NCBI GenBank assembly: GCA_035458525.1
Contig: DATHZQ010000014.1
Coordinates: 1-64,000 of the forward strand
Reading direction: 5' to 3'
DNA length: 64,000 nt
Origin: DATHZQ01 sp035458525
Lineage (GTDB): Bacteria > Actinomycetota > Acidimicrobiia > Spongiisociales > UBA5794
Part shown: piece after piece, positions 1 through 8,998 of the stretch
How positions within the stretch are numbered: the first letter of the stretch is position 1
Layout: each line of letters starts with the position of its first letter
The notes under the pieces: model-generated
Databases searched by the model: none
What the model was told of the DNA's origin: nothing
The model's input: only the letters and a program-made list of their open reading frames with translations
Position numbers and translations under genes: made by a program

Positions 1-775
1 GGGTGGCCAGCGTGAAGATGGCGTAGCCAAGGCGCACGGTCACCTCGACGATGACGACGCCGGTCACGTTCGGGAAGATCTCCCGGGCGATGATGAAGAG
101 GCTTCGCTCCCCGCGCATGCGGGCGGCGGTGACGTAATCGAGCTGCGCTTCGGCCAGCGTGGCGGCGCGTACGGTTCTGGCGATCGGCGGGATGAACAGG
201 AAGGCGATCGCTCCGATGATGACCGGGTTGGTGGCTCCGAACGTGAACACGATCACGATCGCCAGCAGGATCGCCGGGATCGAGAGAATCGCTTCGAGGA
301 GCCGGCTGATGAACTCGTCGACCCAGCCCTTGAAGTAGCCGGTGAGCAGCCCGAGCAGGGTGCCGATGAACGCTGCGATCAACGTGGCAGCCGGCGCCGC
401 GATCATGATCGGCCGCGATCCGTGGATGACCCGTGAATAGACGTCGCGTCCGAGTCGGTCGGTACCGAACCACGCGGTCGAGTTCGGCGGCGTGCGCGTC
501 AACGTCTGGCCGTCTGCGTTCGTCACAGGAGCCTTGGGATCGAAGTTCGAGAGCACGTCGGGGAAGAAGGAGGAGAAGATCCACAAGAACATGATGAACA
601 TGCCGATGAGGAACCCCGGACTCCGGTACAGCAGGCGCCACTGCTCCTTCCGTACCTGCCGTCGCGTCGTGCTGCTTCCAGCGAGGTCGTCGATCGCGGC
701 GTCGTGAGGTCCTTCTGATCCGGCATCCGGGAACTCTTGGGCGGACCGCTCCATTCCGTCGGGTGTCATCGTCAT
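1..775 (-). CDS. ABC transporter permease, DppC/OppC type (3' end cut by window)
   Basis: Inner-membrane permease of a peptide/nickel/opine-class ABC importer, partner of the DppB-like permease just upstream. Translating the minus strand from the ATG at 775 gives an open frame to the window edge. It has a cytoplasmic N-terminus, a hydrophobic first helix (FLIGMFIMFLWIFSSFF), the FGTDRLGRDVYSRV segment typical of DppC N-terminal regions, and several more membrane stretches. The start codon directly follows the TAG of the upstream permease, so the two are translationally adjacent. An ATG at 769 is an alternative start. The C-terminus and the expected ATP-binding subunits lie beyond the left edge. 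Substrate unknown. Confidence 0.85.
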   Translation of the reverse strand, partial: MTMTPDGMERSAQEFPDAGSEGPHDAAIDDLAGSSTTRRQVRKEQWRLLYRSPGFLIGMFIMFLWIFSSFFPDVLSNFDPKAPVTNADGQTLTRTPPNSTAWFGTDRLGRDVYSRVIHGSRPIMIAAPAATLIAAFIGTLLGLLTGYFKGWVDEFISRLLEAILSIPAILLAIVIVFTFGATNPVIIGAIAFLFIPPIARTVRAATLAEAQLDYVTAARMRGERSLFIIAREIFPNVTGVVIVEVTVRLGYAIFTLAT

Positions 776-1735
776 CTAGGCCTCACTCAGGCTCAATCTG
801 GCACGCGGGTTCATCCACGCAATGACCAGGTCGGCGGTCAGCGTGGCCAGCATGTAGATGATGGCCACGGTGATGACTCCGCCCCGCAGTACGGGGTAGT
901 CGGCGGCATCGACGGCATCGAAAATCAGACGTCCGAGACCCGGGTAGTTGTAGATGAGCTCGAGACCCACCATGCCTCCGAAGAGGTAGCCGAGCTGTGT
1001 GCCGACGACTGCGACGGTGGGCACCAAAGAGTTGCGCAGGACGTGCCTGCGGAAGACCTCGCGCGTGCTCAGCCCCCGCATGAACGCGGTGCGCGTGTAG
1101 TCGGCATCCAGCGATGTGATCGTGCTGGCCCGGGTGATGCGGGCGATGTACCCGAAGTAGACGGTCAGCACCGTCAGCGCCGGAAGCAGCAAGAACTGCA
1201 TTTGGACCAGGACTCCCGCATCGTCGGGCGGATCTGCGATGACTTTGAAAAAGGTGAACGGAACGGCGAGCAGCGCCAGGAACAGCACGCCGACCACGAA
1301 CTCAGGGAGCGACGACAGGGCGACTCCGGTGTTGACGATGACGCGGTCCAGCCACGTGTCTCGCCGATAGGCGGCGATCAGGCCGCCCGCTATCGAGATC
1401 GGCAGAACCAACGCCAGGGAGAACACGACGAGCTTCGTCGAGTTCCACAACGACGTCGTCACGAGGCTCGCCACGCTCGTGCCCGGCCGGGTGAACGAGT
1501 CTCCGAAATCGAACCTCACCGTGCTGCTGACGACGTCGCCGAGCTGTTCGGTGACCGACTTGTCGAGACCGAGGGACTCCGTGACGGCCTGAAGCCGCTC
1601 AGGAGATGCCGTGCCTCCTGCGATCTTTCGGGCCGGATCCCCGGGAGCCAGGTTGGGGATCAAGGTGATGATGACGATGATGATGGCGAGGGTGAGCAGC
1701 GAAAGCAGCAGGCGGCGGAAGATGAACCGCCTCAT
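776..1735 (-). CDS. ABC transporter permease, DppB/OppB type
   Basis: 319-residue inner-membrane permease, normal for the DppB family. It starts with MRRFIFRRLLLSLLTLAIII, the usual DppB opening of a short basic segment and one helix, then has a long loop and a block of further helices. The C-terminal half has the region that normally contacts the ATPase (near YTRTAFMRGLSTREVFRRH, with A, R and G in the expected order). It lies 126 bp downstream of the binding-protein gene and directly upstream of the DppC-like gene, so the three form one import operon. The substrate cannot be read from sequence. The neighbouring enolase-superfamily enzyme and dehydrogenase hint at a sugar acid or similar oxidised compound. 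Confidence 0.92.
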   Translation of the reverse strand: MRRFIFRRLLLSLLTLAIIIVIITLIPNLAPGDPARKIAGGTASPERLQAVTESLGLDKSVTEQLGDVVSSTVRFDFGDSFTRPGTSVASLVTTSLWNSTKLVVFSLALVLPISIAGGLIAAYRRDTWLDRVIVNTGVALSSLPEFVVGVLFLALLAVPFTFFKVIADPPDDAGVLVQMQFLLLPALTVLTVYFGYIARITRASTITSLDADYTRTAFMRGLSTREVFRRHVLRNSLVPTVAVVGTQLGYLFGGMVGLELIYNYPGLGRLIFDAVDAADYPVLRGGVITVAIIYMLATLTADLVIAWMNPRARLSLSEA

Positions 1736-1824
1736 GTGCCGTCCTCAACCAAATTCACGTGTCAACCTCATCTCCGGGCCGCATCGGCGGCCTGTACTCC
1801 ACTACCGACTCCAGGTCATGATGA

Positions 1825-1843
1825 CAGGGCCAGATCGGCCCTG
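1825..1843 (-). terminator. Intra-operon hairpin between binding-protein and permease genes
   Basis: A perfect 7-bp stem (CAGGGCC / GGCCCTG) with a 5-base loop sits just downstream of the binding-protein stop codon and about 90 bp before the DppB start. There is no T-run after it on the transcribed strand. It is better read as an RNA-stabilising or partly terminating hairpin. Such elements commonly raise binding protein over permease in ABC operons. Function is inferred. Confidence 0.4.
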
Positions 1844-1861
1844 CCATCACGCCTGGTTCGC

Positions 1862-3610
1862 TCACTGAGCGATCGTCGCCTTCTCGAGCTTCATGTGACC
1901 GAGGGCGGTCACCTGGACTCCCGATACCGACTCGTCATGTCCCGACAGATAGTCGAAGAAGAACGGGTACAGCGCGGGTGCCTCGTCGTGGAGGTGCTGC
2001 TGGATCTGACCAACAGCGGCCTTCTGCCCATCGACGTCGATGGCGGCCTGGTACTCGGCGAACAAACGGTCGAACTCCGGCGATGCGTAGTTCGATGAGT
2101 TCCAGTCGCCATCGGTCTCCAGCGCACGCCCGAAGTAGACGTCCGGAGTGGGCCGGTGCCCGTAATCCACGATGCCGATCGGGGCCGATGCTCCGCACGG
2201 CCGACCAGGGCCGCCGGTTTCCGGCTGGTTGCCCCAGGGGGCGCCCGTGCACCAATACTCGCCGTAGAAGTCCGAGTTTGCGGTGACGTTCACCGTGAGA
2301 TCGACACCGGCTTCGAGTGCGTTCTGCTGCACGATGGCGCCCATGTCCGGGCTGACCAGGATGTCCCCGGCTTCGATCGTTGCGCTCAGTCCCTCGTAGC
2401 CGGCGTCCGCAAGGAGCTGCTTGGCCATCTCGACGTCGCGCGGCCGCTGCGGCGTTGCGTCGGGATCGAAGAACGGCAGCGTCGGGTGGACCGGGTGGTC
2501 GTTACCGACAATGGCGAAGCCTTCGAAGAGGACGTCGACCATCTGCTGACGATCGAGCATGAAGCCGAAGGCACGCCGCACCCGCTTGTCCGTGAACGGT
2601 CCGCCCTCGGGAAGCTGGGTGTTGAACCACAGCTGGCGGTGGTTGGCCGATGGCGGCTTGAGCACCGTGAAGCTGTCGTCGTTGAGCAAACTCCGGCCGT
2701 CGACGACGCCGAATTGCTGGATCATGTCCAACTCGCGGGCCTGCATGGCAGACACCCGGGCGCCCTCAGAACCGAAGCCGATGAGGGTGACCTCATCGAG
2801 GAACGGACGACCGCCCCAGTAGCTGTCGTTGGCCTTGAAGACCGTCGTGAACGTCGTCGGATCGTGGCTATCGAAGATCCACGGACCGGTGCCCGCCTGG
2901 CGGGCATCGAGCGTCGTGCCGTCGTCGTAGTCCACAGGCGTGATCAGCGACTGTGGGTTGTAGATCGAGATCAGCACCGGCAGGTTGCCGTTCGCCTTGT
3001 CGAGATTGACCACTGCCGTGAGTTCGTCGGGGGTCTCGACGGCGCCTTCGCTCACCACGCCGGCGAGACCGGCGCCGGCCACGACCATTCGGTCGACGGT
3101 TGCAGCCACATCAGCCGACGTGAATGGCGTTCCGTCGTGCCACGTCACCCCTTCGCGCAGCTTGAACGTCCAGGCGGTTCCGTCAGCGTTCGGCGACCAT
3201 TCCGTGGCCAAGCCGGTGCTCCCGATGTTGCCGTCCGGTCCGAGACCGACGAGGTACTCGAAGCTCTGCGACAGCACGCTGTATGTGCCGAGGTCGAGCA
3301 TGTTCAGCGGGTCGAGGCCGGAGTTGGCGTCGCCCTGCTGGATGCCGATCCGCATGCTTCCACCCTGGGTGGGTGCAGCGCTGGTGCCGCCTGCAGCGGT
3401 CGTGTCGGTAGCGGCTTCCGTCGAGGCGGTATCGTCGTCGCCTCCACATGCGGCGATGACGGTGGCCATGAACGGGGCGGAAAGGCCCAGGATTGCTCCC
3501 CGCTTGAGGAAATCTCGACGCGAGATGTTCGACCGGGCGTAGTTCTCTACGAGGTCACGCTCGATCGGTCCCACGTTGCGCCGCAGCGCATCGAATATCT
3601 TCCAGTTCAT
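1862..3610 (-). CDS. ABC transporter substrate-binding protein, family 5 (Tat lipoprotein)
   Basis: 582-residue extracytoplasmic solute-binding protein of the dipeptide/opine family (SBP_bac_5). The N-terminus has a twin-arginine motif (SRRDFLKRG) followed by a hydrophobic stretch and a lipobox ending IAAC, so it is probably exported folded and lipid-anchored. A Thr/Ala/Asp-rich linker follows, then the family fold with the usual GxTWHDGTPFTSADV segment. I chose the ATG at 3610 because an AGGGAGA ribosome site lies just upstream; an in-frame start 12 codons earlier has none. It heads the importer genes 1862-1 and follows the racemase-family gene across a 189-bp gap with a candidate operator. 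Confidence 0.9.
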   Translation of the reverse strand: MNWKIFDALRRNVGPIERDLVENYARSNISRRDFLKRGAILGLSAPFMATVIAACGGDDDTASTEAATDTTAAGGTSAAPTQGGSMRIGIQQGDANSGLDPLNMLDLGTYSVLSQSFEYLVGLGPDGNIGSTGLATEWSPNADGTAWTFKLREGVTWHDGTPFTSADVAATVDRMVVAGAGLAGVVSEGAVETPDELTAVVNLDKANGNLPVLISIYNPQSLITPVDYDDGTTLDARQAGTGPWIFDSHDPTTFTTVFKANDSYWGGRPFLDEVTLIGFGSEGARVSAMQARELDMIQQFGVVDGRSLLNDDSFTVLKPPSANHRQLWFNTQLPEGGPFTDKRVRRAFGFMLDRQQMVDVLFEGFAIVGNDHPVHPTLPFFDPDATPQRPRDVEMAKQLLADAGYEGLSATIEAGDILVSPDMGAIVQQNALEAGVDLTVNVTANSDFYGEYWCTGAPWGNQPETGGPGRPCGASAPIGIVDYGHRPTPDVYFGRALETDGDWNSSNYASPEFDRLFAEYQAAIDVDGQKAAVGQIQQHLHDEAPALYPFFFDYLSGHDESVSGVQVTALGHMKLEKATIAQ

Positions 3611-3713
3611 ATTGTCTCCCTGTGTATGCCTTCGGCCCCTGACCATACGCGCCTGCGGAACCGATGTGCAGCATGGCGAGCGTACCAGTCGAGCCCGTCG
3701 GTTTCCTGTGAGA

Positions 3714-3729
3714 CTGAAAACGCTTGCAG
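3714..3729. promoter_or_regulatory. LacI-type operator palindrome
   Basis: CTGAAAACGCTTGCAG is a 16-bp imperfect palindrome centred on CG (CTG-N-AA-N-CG-N-TT-N-CAG). This matches the general LacI/GalR-family operator form. It lies about 105 bp upstream of the binding-protein start, inside the 189-bp gap after the racemase-family gene, so it could control the importer separately. No LacI-family gene is visible in this window. Confidence 0.5.
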
Positions 3730-3799
3730 GCGAACGACACCCGGCGGGTGCGGCAGAGCGAAGGTTGCGGCACCATCGTCGGGCGCCGGGGCACTACAA

Positions 3800-4984
3800 C
3801 TAGACCCGGCGCGGGTGTACGTCCAGGTGCAGTGACGATCCCTCATACGGGTGGGCGCGGGCGACCGATTCGTCGAGCTCGACGCCCAATCCGGGTGTGG
3901 TTGGAGGGATCAGATAGCCGTCTTCCCACGTTGGCGGCGAATGGAGCAGCTCGGCGTGGAAGCCGTCCCATCGCCGGATACCCTCCTGGATCAGGAAATT
4001 GGGGCTGCACGTGTCGAGTTGGACACATGCCGCCGCTTCGATCGGGCCGGCGTACATGTGGGGGGCGACATGGGCGTAATGGGCTTCCGCCATCGCCGCG
4101 ATCTTCTTCGCTTCGAGGATGCCGCCAACCCGTCCCAGATTCGGCTGGAGGATCTGGGCTGCTTGCCGGGTGAGGATCTCCCGGAACTCGTACTTGGTCG
4201 CCAGCCGCTCACCGGTCGCCACCGGGATGCTCGTTCCGTGCGCCACGGTGGCCATGGCGTCGACGTTCTCGGGCGGCACCGGCTCCTCGAACCAAAGCGG
4301 GTCGTACGGCTCGATGCGCCGGGCCACCCGGAGCGCACCAGACGGACTGAACTGACCATGTGTTCCGAAGAGGAGGTCGCAGCGGGTGCCGACTGCCTCC
4401 CTGATCTGGCGGACGAACCGTTCGATGCGGTCGAGCGACTCGAGGCTCGGCTGGCTGGGATCGAACGCCGTGTAGCGATCTGCCGGGTCGAATTTGATCG
4501 CGGTGAAGCCCAGGTCTGCGTACTGGGCGGCTCGCTGTGCAGCCAGGTCGGGGTCTGCGTACACGTCGGTGCGGTCGCCGTCTTCCGGGTAGAGATACGT
4601 GTAGGTGCGGAGGCGATCGTGGACCCGGCCACCCAGCAGCTCGTAGACCGGTCTGCCGGCTTCCTTTCCGATGATGTCCCAGCACGCCATCTCCAGCCCG
4701 CTGAGGATCGCCATCATGCTGAGATCGGACCGCAGCGTATAGCCAGTGGCATACACGGCTCGCCAAAGACGTTCGATCGCGGTTGGGTCGTGATCGAGCA
4801 AGTGGCGTGCGAACACGTCTGCGATCATCGACTCGACGACACCGGGGCTGAAGGGAACGGAGTAGACCTCGCCGATGCCGGTGACGCCGCCGTCCGTCGT
4901 CAGCTTGACGAACACGAAGTACCGGCCCCCGTACGACGGTGGCGGGTTGGCGACGACGAACGTTTCGAGGTCGACGATCTTCAT
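3800..4984 (-). CDS. Mandelate racemase/muconate lactonizing enzyme family protein
   Basis: 394-residue enolase-superfamily enzyme. It begins MKIVDLETFVVANPPP and has the N-terminal capping domain followed by the barrel. I see the barrel lysine region (AIKFDPADR), carboxylate ligands in WFEEP and ATGERL, and a late VAPHMYAGP histidine segment like that of acid-sugar dehydratases. The likely reaction is metal-assisted proton abstraction, probably dehydration of a sugar acid; the exact substrate is unknown. The ATG at 4984 overlaps the TGA of the upstream alcohol dehydrogenase (ATGA), so the two are translationally coupled. The same frame stays open upstream to 5929, but that part lies inside the dehydrogenase gene and is not coding here. 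Confidence 0.9.
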   Translation of the reverse strand: MKIVDLETFVVANPPPSYGGRYFVFVKLTTDGGVTGIGEVYSVPFSPGVVESMIADVFARHLLDHDPTAIERLWRAVYATGYTLRSDLSMMAILSGLEMACWDIIGKEAGRPVYELLGGRVHDRLRTYTYLYPEDGDRTDVYADPDLAAQRAAQYADLGFTAIKFDPADRYTAFDPSQPSLESLDRIERFVRQIREAVGTRCDLLFGTHGQFSPSGALRVARRIEPYDPLWFEEPVPPENVDAMATVAHGTSIPVATGERLATKYEFREILTRQAAQILQPNLGRVGGILEAKKIAAMAEAHYAHVAPHMYAGPIEAAACVQLDTCSPNFLIQEGIRRWDGFHAELLHSPPTWEDGYLIPPTTPGLGVELDESVARAHPYEGSSLHLDVHPRRV

Positions 4985-6072
4985 GAGCTCACTCCTTCGA
5001 AAACGATCACGTTGCGCATGGCGTCCCCTTGCCGGGTCGAAGCGATCGCTTCGTTGATGTTGTCGACGGCGAAGCGCCCGGAGATGAGTTCGTCGAGCAG
5101 CAGTTCCCCTCCCATGTAGCGCTCGGCCAGCAGCGGCGTGTCCCTGGCCAGGTTGCTGGAGCCCATCCGCGAACCCACGACGCGTCGTGCCGTGTAGGCG
5201 AAGTAGCCCATATCGAATCCTGCGCGCGCTCCGGTTTCGCTCATGCCGACGACGACCAGGGTGCCACCCGGTCGCGCCAGCTCGAAGGCTGCTTCGATTG
5301 CTTTTGGACTCCCGACCGCGACGAACACGAAGTCGGCGCCCCGCCCAGCCGTCACGGCGGCGACGTCGCCTGTCAGGCCCGGTCCTGCCGCAATGGTGTG
5401 GGTCGCGCCGAAGCGTGGCGCGGCCACGAGCTTCGTCGCATTGGTGTCGATTGCGATGACGGGTTTGGCACCGGCAGCTCTTGCCCCTTGGAGGCAGTTC
5501 ACCCCGACGCCGCCGACCCCGACCACGGCAACAGAAGCTCCCGCCGGGACGCGTGCGGTGTTGGTCACGGCGCCGTATCCCGTGGGGACTCCGCACGCGA
5601 GCAGCGACGCAGCGTCGAAGGGAATCGACCGAGGAATCGGTGCGAGCTGCGACTCGTGCACCACGACCTCTTCGGCGAAGGCCCCGACTCCAATGCCTTG
5701 CCCAACGGGCCGGCCCTCCGAGTCTCGGAGCCGCGACTCGTTGTCGAGAGGGAAACTCGTTTCGCAGTGGATCGTCTCGCCGCTCACGCAATAGAAGCAG
5801 TGGCCGCAGGTGCGGAGGAGCGAGACGACGACGTGGTCCCCGGCAGCGACGCTTGTAACGTTCGATCCGAGCTTCGTCACGATGCCCGCCGCCTCGTGAC
5901 CGTAGACAACCGGGAGCTCGCCGCCCCACGCACCGTCTGCGGCGTGGATGTCGGATCCGCAGATCGCCACTGCTGCGATGCGGACCCGCACTTCGTGATC
6001 GTCCGGTGCGGCGAGGGTCAGGTCTTCGATGACGAGGGGTTGGCCAAACTGTCTGGTGACGGCTGCTCTCAC
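4981..6072 (-). CDS. Zinc-dependent alcohol dehydrogenase (MDR family)
   Basis: 363-residue medium-chain dehydrogenase. The catalytic zinc region is ICGSDIH and GHEAAG. The structural zinc lobe is present as CGHCFYC...C. The Rossmann motif is GVGGVGVNC, which suggests NAD(H). I placed the start at GTG 6072, where the family's usual opening (VRAAVTRQFGQPL) begins; the longer open frame to 6138 adds basic low-complexity residues. It is the first gene of the minus-strand operon with the racemase-family enzyme and importer, so it probably oxidises or reduces a polyol or sugar-acid intermediate in that pathway. Confidence 0.88.
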   Translation of the reverse strand: MRAAVTRQFGQPLVIEDLTLAAPDDHEVRVRIAAVAICGSDIHAADGAWGGELPVVYGHEAAGIVTKLGSNVTSVAAGDHVVVSLLRTCGHCFYCVSGETIHCETSFPLDNESRLRDSEGRPVGQGIGVGAFAEEVVVHESQLAPIPRSIPFDAASLLACGVPTGYGAVTNTARVPAGASVAVVGVGGVGVNCLQGARAAGAKPVIAIDTNATKLVAAPRFGATHTIAAGPGLTGDVAAVTAGRGADFVFVAVGSPKAIEAAFELARPGGTLVVVGMSETGARAGFDMGYFAYTARRVVGSRMGSSNLARDTPLLAERYMGGELLLDELISGRFAVDNINEAIASTRQGDAMRNVIVFEGVSS

Positions 6073-6162
6073 GGGGCGAAACGCTACCAGTGGGCGACCT
6101 CGCCGCCCGTCGATTCTCGGTAATCTCGCCAGCGCCAAGATGGCCCTGCTCGGAGGTACGGA

Positions 6163-7125
6163 GTGACGAAGATTGGATTCATCGGCCTCGGCAATGTGGG
6201 CGGCAAGCTCTCCATGAGTCTCGTTCGCAACGGCTTCGACGTCGTCGTGCTCGACCTGGACCCGGCGGCGATGCAGCCGCTGCTCGGTGCCGGAGCTGCG
6301 GCGGGAGCCTCACCCGCGGGGATCGCCGCGTCGTGCGACATCGTCATCACGTGCCTGCCGAGCCCCGAGATCTCGGCGCAGGTGCTCGAAGCTCCGGACG
6401 GGGTGTTGGCCGGGCTCGGTCCGGGGAAGATCTGGGCCGAGATGAGCACGACCGACGAAGACGAGGTACGCCGGCTCGGGGCGCTCGTCGCCGCCACCGG
6501 CGCTGCGGCCATCGATTGCCCCGTGTCGGGCGGTTGCCATCGGGCCGCCACCGGCAACATCGCCATCTTCGGCGGTGCCGATCGTGAGACGTTCGAGCGC
6601 ATGCTGCCGGTGCTGACCGCCATGGGGAGAGAGATCCTTCACACCGGGCCGCTCGGCTCGGCGTCGATCCTCAAGGTCGTGACCAACTACTTGGCGTCGG
6701 CGAACCTGGTGTCGCTCGCCGAGGCGCTCGTGGTGTCGAAGCAAGCCGGCATGGACCTCAACACGACGTACGAGGCGATCCGGATCTCCTCGGGGAACTC
6801 CTTCGTGCACGAGACCGAGAGTCAGGTGATCCTCAACGGCAGCCGCAACATCAATTTCACGATGGATCTCGTGGTGAAGGACATGTCGCTGTTCTCCCGA
6901 GTCGCCGATCGCGCCGGCGTCGAGCTCGAGCTCGCACCGATGCTGCTCGACATCTTCCGGGACGGACAGTCCCGATACGGAGACCGCGAATGGTCGTCAA
7001 ACATCATCCGTCGTCTCGAAGACCGCGTGGGCATCGAGGTGCTGGCGCCCGGCTTCCCGCCGGAGATGATCGACGACGAGCCGGAGCAGCCTGGTTTCGA
7101 GGTCGGCGTCGGGTCAGGCACGTGA
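6163..7125 (+). CDS. NAD(P)-dependent beta-hydroxyacid dehydrogenase (HIBADH/GarR type)
   Basis: 320 residues, close to the family's usual length. The GTG start at 6163 gives the N-terminal nucleotide motif GFIGLGNVGG. The substrate motif DCPVSGG follows in mid-sequence, and the catalytic lysine lies in the helix GSASILKVVTNYL. Members oxidise 3-hydroxyisobutyrate, reduce tartronate semialdehyde, or act on related acids. The C-terminal extension after about residue 290 is Glu/Pro-rich and atypical. It starts divergently from the alcohol dehydrogenase across 90 bp. Its stop overlaps the next gene (GTGA). Confidence 0.87.
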   Translation: MTKIGFIGLGNVGGKLSMSLVRNGFDVVVLDLDPAAMQPLLGAGAAAGASPAGIAASCDIVITCLPSPEISAQVLEAPDGVLAGLGPGKIWAEMSTTDEDEVRRLGALVAATGAAAIDCPVSGGCHRAATGNIAIFGGADRETFERMLPVLTAMGREILHTGPLGSASILKVVTNYLASANLVSLAEALVVSKQAGMDLNTTYEAIRISSGNSFVHETESQVILNGSRNINFTMDLVVKDMSLFSRVADRAGVELELAPMLLDIFRDGQSRYGDREWSSNIIRRLEDRVGIEVLAPGFPPEMIDDEPEQPGFEVGVGSGT

Positions 7126-7511
7126 CGGCACGTGGCCGCTGTCTGTGCGGTGCCGTGCGGTACGAAGTGGAAGGGCCGCTGCGGGACGTGATCGACTGCC
7201 ACTGTGAGCGCTGCCGGCGGCACACGGGACACTTCATGGCTGCCACGGCGACTGCGGCTGCGGCCGTTGCAATCAGCGGGAAGGGCCTCCGCTGGTACAA
7301 CCCGACCGAGCGTGTCCAGTACGGCTTCTGTGGCGAGTGCGGATCGACCCTGTTCTGGCGGGCCTCCGACAGACCGGACACCATCTCGATCGCGGCCGGT
7401 ACCCTCGACCCACCAACCGGGCTCACGACCACGACGGCGCTGTTCACGGCCGTTGCGAGTGACTATCACCGCCTGGACGACTCGATCCACCAGTACGACT
7501 ACGACCACTGA
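7122..7511 (+). CDS. GFA-family (CENP-V fold) zinc protein
   Basis: 129-residue protein with the zinc-cysteine pattern of the Gfa/CENP-V family: CLCGAVRY near the start, DCHCERCRRHTGH, then CGECGSTLFW. Some members bind glutathione and were proposed to help formaldehyde reach its dehydrogenase; for most the role is unproven. The GTG start at 7122 overlaps the TGA of the preceding gene by four bases, and betB follows after 11 bp. A formaldehyde-related role would suit a cell that oxidatively demethylates betaine derivatives, but that is inference. Confidence 0.82.
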   Translation: MTARGRCLCGAVRYEVEGPLRDVIDCHCERCRRHTGHFMAATATAAAAVAISGKGLRWYNPTERVQYGFCGECGSTLFWRASDRPDTISIAAGTLDPPTGLTTTTALFTAVASDYHRLDDSIHQYDYDH

Positions 7512-7522
7512 GAGGTTTCCGA

Positions 7523-8977
7523 ATGCTGGACCTGGGACTGTTCATCGACGGCGAGCGGGTCGACGCCACTTCCGGCGAGACGTTCGACTCGGTCAACCCG
7601 GCGACCGGCGAGGTGCTGGCACGGGTGGGGCAGGCGTCGCAGGAGGACGTCGATCGGGCGGTGGCGTCTGCGGCTGCCGCATTCGTCCGGTGGTCGGCGA
7701 TGCCTGCGGCACAACGAGCCCGCATCCTGCATCGAGCTGCAGGGATATTGCGGGAACGCAACGACGAGATTGCCCGCATGGAGGTGCTCGACACCGGCAA
7801 GCCGATCAGCGAGGCGATCGGCTACGACGTCGACAATGCCGCAGACACGCTGGAGTTCCTCGCAGGAGTGGCGCGGACGATTCACGGCGAGCACATGGAC
7901 TTCGGCGGCTCGTTCTCGTATACGCGGCGGGAGCCGCTCGGGGTTTGTGCGGGCATCGGGGCGTGGAACTACCCGTTCCAGATCGCCACGTGGAAGTCGG
8001 CCCCTGCGCTGGCGTGTGGCAACACGATGATCTTCAAGCCGGCGGAGCTGACACCGGTCTCTGCGCTGTTGCTGGCCGATGTCTATGCCGAGGCGGGAGT
8101 GCCGCCTGGCGTCTTCAACGTGGTGCAGGGCGATCACCGGGTGGGGGAGATGCTCACCCGTCATCCCGGCATCGCCAAAGTGTCGCTCACCGGTGAGGTC
8201 GGCACCGGCAAGAAGGTGATGGCCGCGGCGGCGACCACGCTGAAGGAGGTCACCCTCGAGTTGGGCGGAAAATCGCCGCTCATCGTGTTCGCCGATGCCG
8301 ATCTCGACGATGCCGTGTCGGCAGCGCTGCTCGCCAACTTCTACACCCAGGGCGAGGTGTGCTCCAACGGCACCCGGGTGTTCGTGGAGCGGGCTATCCA
8401 CGACGAGTTCATGTCGCAGTTGCGCAGCCGGACCGAGAAGATGGTCATCGGCGATCCGCTCGACCCGGCGACCCACGTCGGCGCCCTCATCTCGCAGGAC
8501 CATATGGAGAAGGTGCTCGGCTACGTCCAGCTCGGGGTCGAGAGCGGCGCCAACCTCGTCATCGGCGGGCGACGCGCGGCCGGGGACGGCCTCGACGACG
8601 GCTTCTTCGTGGAGCCAGCAGTGTTCGACGGGTGCACCGACGACATGCGGATCGTGCAAGAGGAGATCTTCGGCCCCGTGATGGCCGTGCTGACATTCGA
8701 CACCGAGGACGAAGTGGTCACCCGTGCCAACGACACCCACTACGGGTTGGCGGCTGGGCTGTTCACGAAGGATCTGGCTCGGGCGCATCGCGTGGCTGCG
8801 GCCCTCGAAGCGGGCAACGTGTGGATCAACACGTACAACATCACGCCGCCCGAGGTGCCCTTCGGCGGGTACAAGCAGTCCGGCATCGGCAGGGAGAACA
8901 GCGCCGCCGTTGTCGATCACTACACCCAGCGCAAGACCGTCTACGTGGGCATGGAGGGCATCGAAAGCCCGTATTGA
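7523..8977 (+). CDS. betB: Betaine aldehyde dehydrogenase
   Basis: 484-residue NAD(P)-dependent aldehyde dehydrogenase of the BetB type. It would oxidise betaine aldehyde to glycine betaine, or a closely related aminoaldehyde. The catalytic glutamate lies in LELGGKSP and the catalytic cysteine in QGEVCSNGTR, a context typical of BetB. The cofactor-binding GEVGTGKKV and the N-terminal YTRREPLGVCAGIGAWNYP are intact. It closes a three-gene plus-strand run (6163-8977). Other aminoaldehyde dehydrogenases share these motifs, so substrate is probable rather than certain. No choline dehydrogenase accompanies it here. Confidence 0.85.
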   Translation: MLDLGLFIDGERVDATSGETFDSVNPATGEVLARVGQASQEDVDRAVASAAAAFVRWSAMPAAQRARILHRAAGILRERNDEIARMEVLDTGKPISEAIGYDVDNAADTLEFLAGVARTIHGEHMDFGGSFSYTRREPLGVCAGIGAWNYPFQIATWKSAPALACGNTMIFKPAELTPVSALLLADVYAEAGVPPGVFNVVQGDHRVGEMLTRHPGIAKVSLTGEVGTGKKVMAAAATTLKEVTLELGGKSPLIVFADADLDDAVSAALLANFYTQGEVCSNGTRVFVERAIHDEFMSQLRSRTEKMVIGDPLDPATHVGALISQDHMEKVLGYVQLGVESGANLVIGGRRAAGDGLDDGFFVEPAVFDGCTDDMRIVQEEIFGPVMAVLTFDTEDEVVTRANDTHYGLAAGLFTKDLARAHRVAAALEAGNVWINTYNITPPEVPFGGYKQSGIGRENSAAVVDHYTQRKTVYVGMEGIESPY

Positions 8978-8998
8978 GCAGTAGTCGAGAGTCCGGCC

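Noticed and set aside
737..3835. Long open frames on the plus strand opposite the ABC importer genes
   Set aside because: They are antisense to clear transporter genes, rich in Arg, His and Asp in the way GC-rich shadows are, and have no domain features.
4985..5929. Upstream open extension of the racemase-family frame
   Set aside because: It lies wholly inside the alcohol dehydrogenase gene in another frame and is Arg-rich. The family N-terminus starts exactly at 4984.
7499..8920. 473-codon open frame antisense to betB
   Set aside because: Low-complexity shadow opposite an intact aldehyde dehydrogenase.
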